DNA of 64,000 nt from Spodoptera frugiperda (taxonomy: Eukaryota; Arthropoda; Insecta; Lepidoptera; Noctuidae): positions 8,946,103 through 9,010,102 of the forward strand of contig NC_064224.1 of assembly GCF_023101765.2 (NCBI RefSeq). Reading direction: 5' to 3'. The notes below the pieces were generated by a model. The model was not told the origin of the DNA, ran no database searches, and saw only the letters and a list, made by a program, of their open reading frames with translations. Below are positions 10,440 to 20,895 of the stretch, in pieces. How positions within the stretch are numbered: position 1 is the first letter of the stretch; every line of letters begins with the position of its first letter. A program made the position numbers and the translations under genes.

Positions 10440-10590
10440 AGCTTTTACCAGCAACGGCTTCACCCGCGTTCCCGTAATTAAAAAGTGGCGTATGTGTTAT
10501 TCTAGACCATATGATAATCTACCTCTGTTTCAAATTTCATCTTGATCCATTCAACCGTTTTTACGTGAAGGAGTACTTAACAAATTAAAC
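10440..10590 (-). repeat. Old dispersed repeat (CTAGCTTTTACCAGCAACGGC...)
   Basis: Contains CTAGCTTTTACCAGCAACGG, GGCTTCACCCGCGTTCC and TTCAACCGTTTTTACGTGAA, in the orientation opposite to the 'ctgaacggat...gaagccgcgg' repeats at 13.4 and 17.5 kb. The sequence type is widespread in Lepidoptera and I cannot assign its class with confidence; Helitron-like or a LINE tail are both possible. Confidence 0.5.
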
Positions 10591-10777
10591 ATATAGGTAT
10601 AATTTCGCATTTATAGGTAATATTAAGTAAGATAGTGCAGGATATGTAAGTCTTAACTCATAAGGAAGAAGAAGTCAGGTGCTGATTAAAAAGCGCCAAG
10701 AACGGATATTAACTAAAAATACGCGTGCGGGCTGTTTAGTAGAAATACAAGAGGGTGCCAAGATACCTACTAATTAC

Positions 10778-10935
10778 TCCGGATATGCGGACTACCTAGC
10801 GGGTTTACCGGGGCTCCGGGTCGAAAATCAGAAGTAGGAACGGGGTGGTTTTTAGTCAGTAAGAGTCTGACACTCCGTCTCATCTAGCACAAGGCGGGAG
10901 AAGCCATTGCATTTGTTCCCTCTCAAAAAAATGAT
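10778..10935 (+). repeat. Dispersed 'CCGGAGCTGCGGAC' repeat, near full length
   Basis: Runs from CCGGATATGCGGACTACC through ACCGGGGCTCCGGGTCG, GGAACGGGGTGGTTTTTAGT and GAGTCTGACACTCC to CAAGGCGGGAGAAGCC, then CCCTCTCAAAAAAA. The family is about 150 bp, without coding capacity, and has short internal inverted words (ggagc/gctcc). I recall it as common in noctuid genomes. Confidence 0.85.
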
Positions 10936-11549
10936 ACTAATTACACTAGTAACAACATGAGCTTGTAAGACTCTAGCTAAAGTCAAATAAAACAGATAGC
11001 ACCCTACATGTACCTAAATATATGTACATACATGGAAATAAAAGATACTTAGCTATATACTAAGTTTCACAATATCAAAATCGATACCTTCATGTAGGTA
11101 AATAATCATAATAAAACGATTATAACTTCAACACACGTTGACAATAAACAAGCGTGCGTTTACAACATGTTATTTACCTAATAAATAACTTAAGTACCTA
11201 ATTTGAATGTAAAATAAGTACATAGCAAGGAGGTTTCAAGCATTGGCGCGAAATGTCACTTGGGTGAGTGCCAAATTGCACCATAATTTTATAGAAAGGC
11301 CTCGCCAATGGATGGACATTACTGCAGAATTTTTGTTTGTAAGTATGTGTGACGAAGTTTATAAATCTTTATAAAATCATGCATATGTACTTTTGTTTCA
11401 AGACTGTATACAGAAACAAAGGGTTACTATAAGGTATCTATTAATTATCATGCTAGCTACAAGATGTCCTAAACAGACTCTAGACAGACTGATGGACAAT
11501 TCAATTTGAAGTTTTTAAAAATGCCTAATTTAGGATTAATTAAAATAAA

Positions 11550-11728
11550 TGCTTAGAGTCAGTTCGTATTTGACAGAACATGCGTCGCGTATTATCGCCT
11601 TATCGGCCACGTAACGCCAGGACAAAAAAGAAAAACACTTGACCGTTCACACCCAACCGATGATAATACGTAAGTACGACCGATGATACGCTCCACGTAT
11701 TGTACGTCAGATATGAACCAAACCTTAG
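11550..11728. mobile_element. Probable MITE with imperfect inverted ends
   Basis: GTTCGTATTTGACAGAACATGC on the left resembles the reverse complement of ATTGTACGTCAGATATGAACC on the right. Internal 'gcgtattatc' and 'gataatacg' words are also inverted. No target duplication is clear, so limits are approximate. Confidence 0.45.
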
Positions 11729-12047
11729 ACTTTGACTTTGGTTAAAAGCAATCTGCAACGAGCGACTCTCTGCGACCTGGGGACCTACTCCGGTTCTCGA
11801 ATCCGAAGTTTCGTTTAATTTTCGGCCGTAGATTTTATTGATTTACTAATGAAATTACTTAAAATAACGTTTTATTTTTAATTTCAAATCAATATTTATT
11901 TATTTATCTTCATTTTATTCGTTAATTTTTGTTCACAATGGGTCGCAATAAATGGAATTGCAGTTTGGGAAGAAACTTCGTTTTTCGTTGAATTAGAGTA
12001 GGACTCCAACCTGAATTAGGTCGTTTGTCCACCGGGTAGATGTCCTG

Positions 12048-12210
12048 TGTCGCGATTATAAGGGATATGTACGGGCATTCGTTCAAGTGACAAAATTAGT
12101 TCGTAGAGAGACGTAGCGCTACCGTAGTAAGTTGTCTACGCAATTATCAATTCTTGTAGTTACGGCGTAGCGCGTAGCGTAGCAGACAAATATTAGTAGT
12201 CACGTAGTTC
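12048..12210. repeat. Degenerate CGTAGCG-rich inverted repeat
   Basis: Contains many copies of CGTAGCG and its complement (ACGTAGCGCTACCGTAG at 12111, GGCGTAGCGCGTAGCGTAGC at 12163), partly palindromic. It may be a decayed MITE. A weaker relative sits near 50550-50590. Confidence 0.4.
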
Positions 12211-12329
12211 AATGTTAAATGGAGCGAGTCTACATCCAAATTATCATAGAAACTAAAGATCTTCAATAAACAATTCCATAACCTATCGTCGGAAAGGGTA
12301 TGCGGAATTTTTTTAAACGTTGACATACA

Positions 12330-12575
12330 ATAAGATTTTCTCCTGTATCGTGGATGTGTTTACAAACATATGATTTTACACTGCCCATGCCACACTGACC
12401 CAAAACAACAATTTGTGGATCACAAAAGTAGGTATTGCTCTGTGGAATCAAACCCGCTACACGTTGCTCGGTTACCCAGTTGCCCAGCGATCGCACCATC
12501 CGTGCAGTCGATTGTTGCTTTTCGACTAAGAAACTGCAGTTACCAACGACTGACTGAACATTATATTTTCTTATA
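12330..12575 (-). repeat. tRNA-derived SINE, second family (ACAACAATTTGTGGATC type), old copy
   Basis: On the minus strand a tRNA-like head (GGGTAACCGAGCAACGTG) leads to AGCGGGTTTGATTCCACAGAG, a decayed B-box region, then GATCCACAAATTGTTGTTTTG and CATGGGCAGTGT. Better copies occur at 52.43 kb (minus) and 52.93 kb (plus). Short frames on both strands here are by-products. Confidence 0.7.
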
Positions 12576-13424
12576 GTGCGCATGCGTTTCCCGTCGGCTA
12601 CCGAATACACGAATAATAATTATAAAGTTACCTATGATATACCATTATATTTTACAAATGGTACTTGACAACATTAAACAAGTTCACGAATTAAAAACTT
12701 TACCTTAAGTAGTCACAATATCACCCAAAAATTCCTCCTTTTCGTATATAGGTAGGTAATACATCAGATATTATAGAATCCTCCAAGGAAACCTATAATA
12801 AGGTCCCTAAGAAACTGCGTGTGGGTACATAAACGGGAGCTTAATACGTATGTATTAATCGAATAAGCACGTATTTCATTCAATTATCCATACTAGAAGC
12901 AGGTGTGGACATAACCGAGTTCATTAAAATAAGTAGCGGGCATTAAAGCCTCGCGTGTATCCAAACTCTTTGCATGACAGATGTCAAACTCAAAATGGCG
13001 TCTTGAAATTGGCGGGCAATCGATTTTTTTTTATAGTATTATTCGTTTGTAATTATCGAATTAGAAAGACATTAACGATTATTCGATGAAGTATGGTAAT
13101 AATTTTCCATTATTGTATGTTGAAATGTGGTAAAAATGGTAATAAGGAGTTGATATCTACGGCTGTTTTATTTATGTGGTATTTTCATTTTGTGTCTTGT
13201 AGTCAATGTATGGAATATAAAGTAGGCATCGTATTAATAAGGCGTTCACTTTATACTTTATGCCGACATAGATTGTTATCTTGATACCTAATTTTGCGCA
13301 ATTAGTTAGACTTCTTGGATTGTTTTGACTTAGAAAATTTATTTTACAACTAGATAATAATTAGGTAGATAATTATAACGGCTCTAGATTTTACGGGCTA
13401 ATTATTATATTTATAATACATACA

Positions 13425-13570
13425 TGTAAAAGTATGTTTGTTTGTAATTTTTTCACATTAAAGCGGCTGAACGGATGGGTATGAAATTTCGAACAATGGT
13501 AGGTTTTGGTTTGGAATAACACATAGGTTACTTTTTAACCCACAGGTACACGGACGAAGCGGCATAGGCT
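13425..13570 (+). repeat. Old dispersed repeat (AAAGCGGCTGAACGGATGGG...)
   Basis: Has the 'gtatgtttgtttgt' start, AAGCGGCTGAACGGATGGGT, ATGAAATTTCGAACAATGG and GACGAAGCGGCATAGGCTAG end. The same layout is seen at 17.45 and 62.2 kb. Widespread in Lepidoptera; class uncertain. Confidence 0.55.
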
Positions 13571-13664
13571 AGTATAGAAATAAAACAATTAATTTATTTA
13601 CTTAAGCACACGTATTATTATTTTTTAAAGCTTTTCAAAAGGAGTGGGATAGTTTTTATCTACC

Positions 13665-13797
13665 TAACGTCACGCCTTTTATCCCCGAAGGGGTAAGCAG
13701 AGATGCACATTACGGCACGTAATGCCGCTATACAATATGCACCCACTTTTCACCATTTGTGTGTAAGTCCCATTTACTAGGGGGTGAGCCTATTATT
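13665..13797 (-). repeat. tRNA-derived SINE, first family, 3' part
   Basis: Reverse-strand copy of the SINE body: CACGCCTTTTATCCCCGAAG, GCACATTACGGCACGTAATG, CACTTTTCACCATTTGTGTG and GGGGGTGAGCCTATT. The tRNA head is missing. Confidence 0.85.
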
Positions 13798-13935
13798 TTT
13801 TTATCTATTTTAAGATATAAGTCACATTTCTACTTATATGCAAGTATAGCTAAGTTCCCACCAACTCAGAGTAGCAATCACTGTGTGCTACATGGTAACT
13901 GAACTCACACCTCCGTAGCAGTAATAATTACAAAT

Positions 13936-14225
13936 TACAATGGCGATGGCGATGGCGGCCACACGGGGCGCAACCCGAGCGACATAAAACATAAAACACC
14001 ATTACACAAACCCTCACAGTCCGTTAACCATCAATAAAATAAAATCAAAACATTTTCTCATTTTACTTATACGGAACGGAAGTAAAACAGTAATTACGTA
14101 TTATTAAATTAATCTAGAACGCATTTGTTGAACGCAACGGCGGCGGCGCGATCGTAAATGGCATGTTTTACAAAATGGACGATCGAGTTCGCGTTCTTGT
14201 TTAAATGTCGATATCGATATCGATA
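13936..14225. promoter_or_regulatory. Candidate regulatory cluster: ATGGCG repeats and overlapping TATCGATA sites
   Basis: A run of three ATGGCG words (about 13940-13956) is followed by CG-rich sequence and, at 14209-14225, CGATATCGATATCGATA, which contains two overlapping TATCGATA motifs (14212-14219, 14218-14225). In Drosophila this octamer binds DREF and overlaps BEAF-type CGATA sites. A role here is inferred from motifs only. Confidence 0.3.
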
Positions 14226-14644
14226 AACGTGGGAGCAGCACTATTTGTTGGTGATTTTGATTGTGGACTAGGTTTAAGTCGCGGCTTTGTCTTCATGTAT
14301 TTGAGCTAACTACATCTCCTAAGCATATGAATTAAAATGTTTCACGAAGCTTAGCTGAATGCTTACCTAAATACTAGACGGATTGGCGATATATTAAAGA
14401 AGGTACATAACAACTAACCTTAACTTACTTTTTACATTTATGAATACTTAAGTGATTACTTAGGAGAAATGGCACAAAGTCAGTATTATACATACCTAAT
14501 TATGTCCATTTACATTAATCATGCCCTTAAAATAAGCCTCGACTCGTATCATGTTGTCCAATGTTATGGATATTATCATTAAGCAAAGAATACACTTATT
14601 GGCATAATTGTAAATACATTATTAATACGTAGTATGCACAAAGC

Positions 14645-14770
14645 ATGTGTAAAAAACTACTGACTGTTGATGAAGCGAAAGAGGTATGTAAGATTCGTAG
14701 CAATTGGCGTTCTATTGTCTCTGCTTACTCCCATGGGAGACAGGCGTGAAGTTATATATGTATGTATGTA
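14645..14770 (+). repeat. Dispersed repeat with TATG tail (GACTGTTGATGAAGCGAAAG type)
   Basis: Reads CTGACTGTTGATGAAGCGAA, GATTCGTAGCAATTGGCG, CCATGGGAGACAGGCGTGAA and ends in TATATATGTATGTATGTA. Related copies lie at 18716, 43340 (minus) and 56213. The short tandem tail suggests the 3' end of a non-LTR element. Confidence 0.7.
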
Positions 14771-15318
14771 CTAATAAACTACATGCCAATGATATATTAC
14801 ACAGAAATAGGTATTAAATTGTAAGATTAAAACGTAGTTTGAACGTAATTCTTAAGATTATAATTATGTGCATCGTCCTGCTTAATGCCTTCATTATTCT
14901 GTCTTACAAGTCTTGTAAGACGAGCTGTAACTCAAAATTAACAAGTATACAAGTACGTATTTAATATTTTTTTTAAGAGAAAGCTAACTTACTTACAATT
15001 TGTTAACCATAGCCTTTGTTATTTGGCATTCGTTTAGCAGTAAAATACATTTTTAACCGTCACTTTACGTACGAATTATTAGTTCATTCAAATATTGAAA
15101 AAAAAAAAGGTTTCTGGTACACTACTACTAATTACACAAAAATGTACCTAATTAGTATTTACGATTAGGTATATTTTTTATTGTACCTTAAGTGAATAAA
15201 AGGTTGATAGTAAAGCTATGTGTCTTTTAAGCCACTTAGTCATACGACTTAAAACAAGTGACATTAAAGAAAAAAATAGGTAATTAGCAATTAATTATTT
15301 TCTAAAATAGAAGAGCAA

Positions 15319-15522
15319 TAAATGTCAAATGATTTTATTATAACTTTCGTGAGACATACCAAATCAATTATTATGTTATCGGCTTACTCACGAAACTGTT
15401 TGATGAGTTTATCGCGGAATGCTGCTCATGAATATGAGCCTCTAGCATGACTTGAAACTAGTCGAGTTCCTCATCAAACAGTTACGTGAGTAAGTCGATA
15501 ACATAATAATTAAATGTCAAAT
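15319..15522. mobile_element. Palindromic foldback element flanked by a 12-bp direct repeat
   Basis: TAAATGTCAAAT occurs at 15319-15330 and exactly again at 15511-15522. Between them lies a 180-bp element. Its arms pair: AATTATTATGTTATCGGCTT then ACTCACGAAACTGTTTGATG on the left, CATCAAACAGTTACGTGAGT then AAGTCGATAACATAATAATT on the right. The centre contains GAGCCTCTAGCATG and TGCTCATGAATATGAG. Related copies are at 21855-22032 and, left half only, near 54568-54660. Confidence 0.8.
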
Positions 15523-15877
15523 ATTTAAGAAGGATATCTACCTACTTCAAAATAGTTATCTATGTCCAAGTATTTTATAATTTCAATTTTTATTTATTTA
15601 TTTATTTTCCGTCTTTGTTATTTATTATGTCTGGTTTACGTAAAGGGATAAAAGGATTGCGTGTCCAGATATAATCTAATTACATTGGAACACAAGTGGC
15701 CCTCTCAAAAGGTTAATGTTGTCTACGCCCTTTCATTCACAGCTATTTAGATAAAACTGTGGATTTTACACTATCTTACTCAAATAATCAGACACTACAG
15801 ACAACTGAAATATACAGCCAGTAATGTGCTATCACGCATTTGAAAGGAATCACAAAATGCTTTAAAAAAACGTTTCG

Positions 15878-16410
15878 TATTAAAAAACACATATATTTTT
15901 TATTTTCAAGATATATTGGTTTAATCTATCGCGTGACGTCACTTCTAGATACGTTTTATGCGTAGAAATAACCTATTTGCTGTCGATCCTAAACTTTTAT
16001 TCGTTTTATCAAAGTATTGTTCTGTCTAATATTTTTTTATTATCTAACTGGTGGACTAATAGGGATGATGACAGGGTATGAAAATTAAAAATCTAATTAG
16101 TCCGTCAGTTAGGTGAAAAAAATATTAGACACGTATTTTTTTATTTTGTCATATAAGATAACAATACTTAGATAAAACGAATCAAAGTTTAGGAGTGGGA
16201 GCTAACTACGTCACTATAGAGTATAAAACGTACTCTAAAGTGACGTCACGCGATATTTAAAATGGATATATCTTCGAAAGTATTTGTTTCCGTAAGAAAA
16301 TAAAAAATACGTGTCTAATATTTTTAAATAATCTACAAGACGGACATTAAAATAAAAATTAGTCATCTACCCTATTAGATTTTTAATTTTCGTACCCCGT
16401 CATCATCCAT
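15878..16410. mobile_element. Composite inverted array of a 320-bp TIR element
   Basis: A full unit at 16056-16378 starts CTAATAGGGATGATGAC and ends with its imperfect complement GTCATCTACCCTATTAG. To its left (15878-16055) lies part of the same unit inverted, including CGTGACGTCACTTCTAG, which pairs with AAGTGACGTCACGCG near 16238. To its right (16379-16410) another inverted start begins (TTTAATTTTCGTACCCCGTC). A single copy in the same orientation as the full unit is at 31772-32086. Confidence 0.75.
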
Positions 16411-17449
16411 ATTTCGTTGTCCTGTTTTTGTTTCAAAATTCGACTAAATTAATCACATTAATATTATTATCGTATCTAGACAGTCTATTGTAGATAGCTA
16501 TGTAGGTACTTATTACATACGTTAGTCAAACGATACCCCAAAAAGTCAAAGAAGTACATTAAGAATTAGGCACCAATTAATGATTGACGTATCAAAACCA
16601 ATAATTGAACATTAGACATACTTAACCAGATAACAGCCACTCCGCCCTTGCTTTAACTTTCAGTATACTGCACAACGATTGTAATAATGACTGTACTTAA
16701 ACATTTTTGGTAACGGAAATCAATGAATTCAATTAGTGTTGTGCACGTATCGATGTGTCGCTAAAGTGTCGGCCGCCCGCGTCGCCGCGCCCACCCGCAC
16801 CCATTGTTTACCAACCACGTTTTTATGATTGATGCTAATAGTGATGTGATTAATCTATCGATAAAAAAGTCGATAGATTTGATTTTGTTTTTTTTTTCTT
16901 GAGAGTTTTTTCAGAATGTAATGGCTTAATGTTTTTATAATTGTTGCGTGTGATTGGCTGGTTATTTTTATTATGTATGATGATTATAGAAAAAAGTTGA
17001 CGTTCGTAGATAGTTAATGTTTAGGTATGAAATTGGCAAGTTGTTAAATGTTTTAGTTTTTGCGTGTGTGAGATTATAAATTGCGTTGCAAATGAATGTG
17101 GGAACTTTTACTTTAATTAACTTGTGTGTTTTTTAATTCTTTATCTTGTTTGGCCTTTTCGTGACTATAATTTATAGGCTATTCATCGATATCTATAATT
17201 TAATATTTGTTTTGTGAAATTCAATAATGGTGTTAAACAAATAGCGGTTATTTTTTCTGGGCTTCATTTAAGTATGCTGGATACTTAATTTTATTAAGAT
17301 GAATGTAATGATGAAGTATTTTGCGTAGGAGTGGCTGCCACCTGCGCATTATACCTAACTCATTAAAAGGTAATGCATATTTTTTTCTTAGATTAGCTCT
17401 GTTAAACACCTATCTAATTAAAATCTTTAAAACAAACATCACACCAATA
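16411..17449. other. Gene-free stretch with Pho/DRE-like words
   Basis: No supported gene. A GC-rich patch (GTCGGCCGCCCGCGTCGCC at 16769) sits in AT-rich sequence, and TATCGATA occurs at 16856-16863 with its near-inverse GTCGATAG just after. It may be regulatory; nothing else is recognised. Confidence 0.4.
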
Positions 17450-17605
17450 AATGTGTAAGTTTGTTTGTTTGGATGTTTGTCTATCAATCACGCTGAAACT
17501 ACTGAACGGATTTTGATGAAATTTTGGTAAAGCTAACGTGAATGATAGGGTCTTTGACCTTTAATCCTAAGGGAACGCAGGCAAAGCCGCTGGTAGAAAC
17601 TAATT
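17450..17605 (+). repeat. Old dispersed repeat (AAGTTTGTTTGTTTGGATG...)
   Basis: AAGTTTGTTTGTTTGGATGT, CTACTGAACGGATTTTGATG, AAATTTTGGTAAAGC and GCAAAGCCGCTGGTAGAAAC are preserved. Same type as 13425 and 62210; class uncertain. Confidence 0.6.
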
Positions 17606-18087
17606 TAATCATAAAATTTAATTCAGTCTCTGTATATACAAATTATGGAAAAAATACGTTTTTAATAATCTGTCACCCTCATTATAACTCAGAAAATTTA
17701 AAACACCGATACTAAGAAATCATCAACAGCTATAAAAGATTATACATAGATATATGCAACGTAAACATAGCAAGTTTCTCCTTAGGTATATACGGGACAT
17801 AAATAATAAATATTACCTAGAAATAATTAGCTACGGCTAGTTAGCTTGAGAAAGTCGATAATTAATTTACAGGGTAGACAAACATGATTGCTTAAGACAT
17901 AGTATATAGAGGTAATATTTAAAACCTACTTAATCAACGCAATTTAACATTTTATGGCTGTATCTATCGACAACTTATAGATACTATCTCTTTAATATCC
18001 TTTTGGTAATAACTGGTAATATTAAAACCTGTTTTTGGTTATAAAAACCTCTCCTACATTATAACACATAGGTATCCTAGAGTAATA

Positions 18088-18325
18088 TAACTGTTTAATA
18101 CATTTTCAACTGTAATTTCAAATTGGTTAGGTTGATAATCTATTTTATTGAGTAGGGTAGCTTGTTCTGCTGTTGTCTGCACCTAGGTGTTCAGATACAT
18201 ACTTTAAAGTTTAAAGCAACAAAACTGTTTACTAAATTTTCAACTGTAATTTCAAATTAGTAAGGTTGATAATCTATTTTATTGAGTAGGGTAGCTTGTT
18301 TTGCTGTTGTCTGCACCTAGGTATT
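18088..18325 (+). repeat. Tandem duplication, 134-bp period, about 1.8 units
   Basis: CTGTTTAATACATTTTCAAC at 18091 recurs as CTGTTTACTAAATTTTCAAC at 18225, and TTGTCTGCACCTAGGT ends both units (18188 and 18322). Only a handful of mismatches separate them. No coding frame. Confidence 0.88.
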
Positions 18326-18544
18326 TAGTTTATGTATTCAATAAAATTATTTGTGTAAGTAAATATATATTTTATACTTGATGTTTAACTAGTTGACCCG
18401 GTAATCTTTTTACCATGTTAGATAAATGTTGTATTAAGTTTTTGGTTGTTATTAAGAGTGTCAGTAATAAGTAACTAATTAATTATAATTATAAAAAAAA
18501 ATGCAATTTCAATAGAAGATTTTTTTATGGAATACCGTACCGTA

Positions 18545-18690
18545 TATCGTAGGCGGCAAACGAACAGACGGTTCACCTGATGGCAAGCGATCAGCGCCGC
18601 TGAAGGACACCCACAACACCAGAGGAGACACAGTCACATCTTCTAGGCCTATTAGCATTCCATGTTATAGGTACTGGTTGATTTTTACAT
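18545..18690 (+). repeat. Dispersed repeat (CACCTGATGGCAAGCGATC type)
   Basis: GGCGGCAAACGAACAGACGG, TTCACCTGATGGCAAGCG and GACACCCACAACACCAGAGG match the opening of a repeat seen at 19380 and 32575. Probably the 3' part of a non-LTR element or a SINE; not resolved. Confidence 0.65.
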
Positions 18691-18715
18691 CTGAAGCTTA
18701 GTTATAATTAAGAAT

Positions 18716-18838
18716 TATGTAAGATTCGTATCAATTTGTGTTCTATTGTCTCTACATGTCTCTACATACACCCCCATGGCGTATGATATAAGAGACAATA
18801 GAGGACATAGAATACAGGCGTGAGGTTATGAATGTATA
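18716..18838 (+). repeat. Dispersed TATG-tail repeat with internal inversion
   Basis: Matches the 14645 family (GTAAGATTCGTATCAATTTG, CCCCCATGG, ACAGGCGTGAGGTTATGAAT) but its middle carries an added inverted word: CTATTGTCTCTA and AGAGACAATAGAG can pair. Confidence 0.6.
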
Positions 18839-19308
18839 ATTAAGAATCTTGACTACTAAAGTAGACTATAAGCCAACATCCAATAATAAATATTTTTCCC
18901 GTGACATAGTAAATCAACTTTACAAATCAAAACAGAAAAACCCATTTACAGAAAAATCAATAATTTTAAACTCGATATCGACAACTTCCCATCTCTACTG
19001 CATCGACAATCGGCAACCAGTGAAGCGCAACACTACACCGCTTTTATGCGCATACGCTTTTATCCGAGCTTCGCTGCTTAACGTTCATTACAACGCTGTA
19101 GGTGACTTAAGGAGAAGGGGGGAAGCTGCACAATTATAACTTACACCGGCTCAAGTTGCATGGCGCCATTTGTTTGAGCGGACATAATATTGATCAATTT
19201 TCTGAATAAGAAATATTTTAAAATTTCTCAATTGAAGTACAAATTATTTGTTTATTATGATTGCGATTGGTAACAACTTTAGGTTAAGCTTAAGTACGTA
19301 ATTGTCCG
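18839..19308. other. Gene-free stretch
   Basis: A 96-codon frame at 18849-19139 begins with a non-ATG codon and has no family signature. Nothing else is recognised. Confidence 0.4.
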
Positions 19309-19665
19309 GAGCTGGGGACTGCCTAGCGAGTTTAGCTGGGGCTCCGGCTTGAAAGAAGGAGTAGGAACGGGGTGACGGGTCACCTGATGGTAAGTAATTG
19401 CCACCGCCCATGGACACCAAAAACACCAAAGGCGTTATAAGTGCCTCCTCAGCCTTTTAGGGGTTAGGGATTTAAGGGTTGTTGGGGAATTAGTGTTGGG
19501 AAGATTGGGAAAAGGTGTAATTGGGCCTCCTGTAATCTCACTCATACTACGAAACACAACGCAAGAGTTGTTTCACGTCGGTTTTCTGTGAGGCCGTGGT
19601 ATCACTCCGGTCGAGCTGACCGAATCGTGCCGGAGCATGGCTCTTCCACACTTAATTTTAGAAAT
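19309..19665 (+). repeat. Chimeric repeat: left half of one family joined to a second family
   Basis: 19309-19376 follows the CCGGAGCTGCGG repeat (GGAGCTGGGGACTGCC to GTAGGAACGGGGTG). Instead of its usual TTTTTAGTC the sequence passes into GTCACCTGATGGTAAGTAAT, the second family, continuing with GGGGTTAGGGATTTAAGGGT and, to about 19660, ACTCCGGTCGAGCTGACCG. The join is at about 19376-19379. Confidence 0.65.
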
Positions 19666-20601
19666 GAGTAAGGCTATCTTAGTCTATCTAGTAAGGCTAG
19701 CTCTAGAAATTAGTAGATATCTTAGTCTTATTAATACTAAGTACGAGCCTATTACATCACTGTCCTCATAGTCAACGGGTTTCAAATTGTTAGGCGATAA
19801 GACTAGAACATTTGTCTAAATGAAAATCTAACTAGCAATGGAGAAATAAAATTAAGCCTAAATTAGGTTTACGTCAATTAGACTATCGTAGTCAGCAGAG
19901 GTGGAACAAGATAAGCCAAGTTGGACCTTTTCTAAGTTAATTTGAGTATTGTAGGTATGCAATAATTTATGTATTGATTCAAGCCAATATGAAAATTGAA
20001 ACCAATTTCAAACCTGATTGTGCTCAACATATTTGTTTTATGTTTTCAATAAAATATTTTTACAATACAATCTTGTCGATAAACGTGAGTTTTATTTAGC
20101 TGCATTTGAAGTTAACACGAATTTTGAATAAAATATTTTCACTCTATAATAAGCTCCTTGGTGAACCCTTTACGAGTTCCTAAGGTCTACCTTAGCAACT
20201 AGTCTAACAAGCACTCTAGTGCTTCGCATAGGATTGGCAAAAACGTAATTTTAGGTTCGATCCCTATTTTTGGAAAAAGTAGTAGATAAGGAAAGTCATT
20301 TTAAATATTTTTCAAACTTCGGACAAAGCAACCGTAACATATTAAAACGACTGCCTACATAATGTTTTAATTCCATTGTTAAATTAACTTATCACCAGTT
20401 ACCAATGAGGGGCGAGTCTATTATCAAACACAGGGAACTGGGAACAATTTCATAAGTAAGGATACTTAAAGATAATGTTTAACTGCCGCAAACAGAGTCA
20501 TTTAATAGTTACTTAACCCAGTCCTTAGTAATTATTTTCGATACAAAATCGTTACTAAATAATAGTTTAAGTAATCATTAAATGACTCTGAGTCTCTGAG
20601 A
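19666..20601. other. Gene-free stretch
   Basis: AT-rich sequence with local echoes (CTAGTAAGGCTAGCTCTAG, repeated 'tcttagtct') but no supported gene and no clear mobile element. Confidence 0.4.
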
Positions 20602-20895
20602 GACTGCCTCGTTGGTCGAGTGGTCGCAAGTGCGACTGCCGAACAAGAGGTCTCAGGTTCGATTCCCGGGTCGGGCAAAGTATTGCTGAGCTTTTTTTCG
20701 GATTTTTGAATATTTCTCGGTAATAGCACAGAGTCTGGAATTGTGTCCAGTATATGGCGATAGGCTCACCACCTATTGCATGGGACTTATAACACAAAAA
20801 TGGTGAAATCTGGATGTGGCATTGTAAAGCGGATTTTGTGCCGTAATGTTCACCTCTGCCTACCCCTTCGGGGATAAAAGGCGTGAAGTTGTGTA
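20602..20895 (+). repeat. tRNA-derived SINE, first family, complete copy
   Basis: The head ACTGCCTCGTTGGTCGAGTGG holds an A box (TGGTCGAGTGG, 20613-20623) and a B box (GGTTCGATTCC, 20656-20666) of RNA polymerase III. The body follows: GGGCAAAGTATTGCTGAGC, GAGTCTGGAATTGTGTCCAG, GCACCTATTGCATGGGAC-like, CTCTGCCTACCCCTTCGGGG and AAAAGGCGTGAAGTT. It is the best reference copy in this window. Confidence 0.93.

Noticed and set aside
15319..16410. CRISPR-like or satellite array
   Set aside because: Repeats here are inverted arms of mobile elements, not regularly spaced direct repeats, and the DNA is eukaryotic.
20602..20680. tRNA gene
   Set aside because: A and B boxes are present but the acceptor stem does not pair and the sequence runs on into a repeated body seen many times; it is a SINE head.
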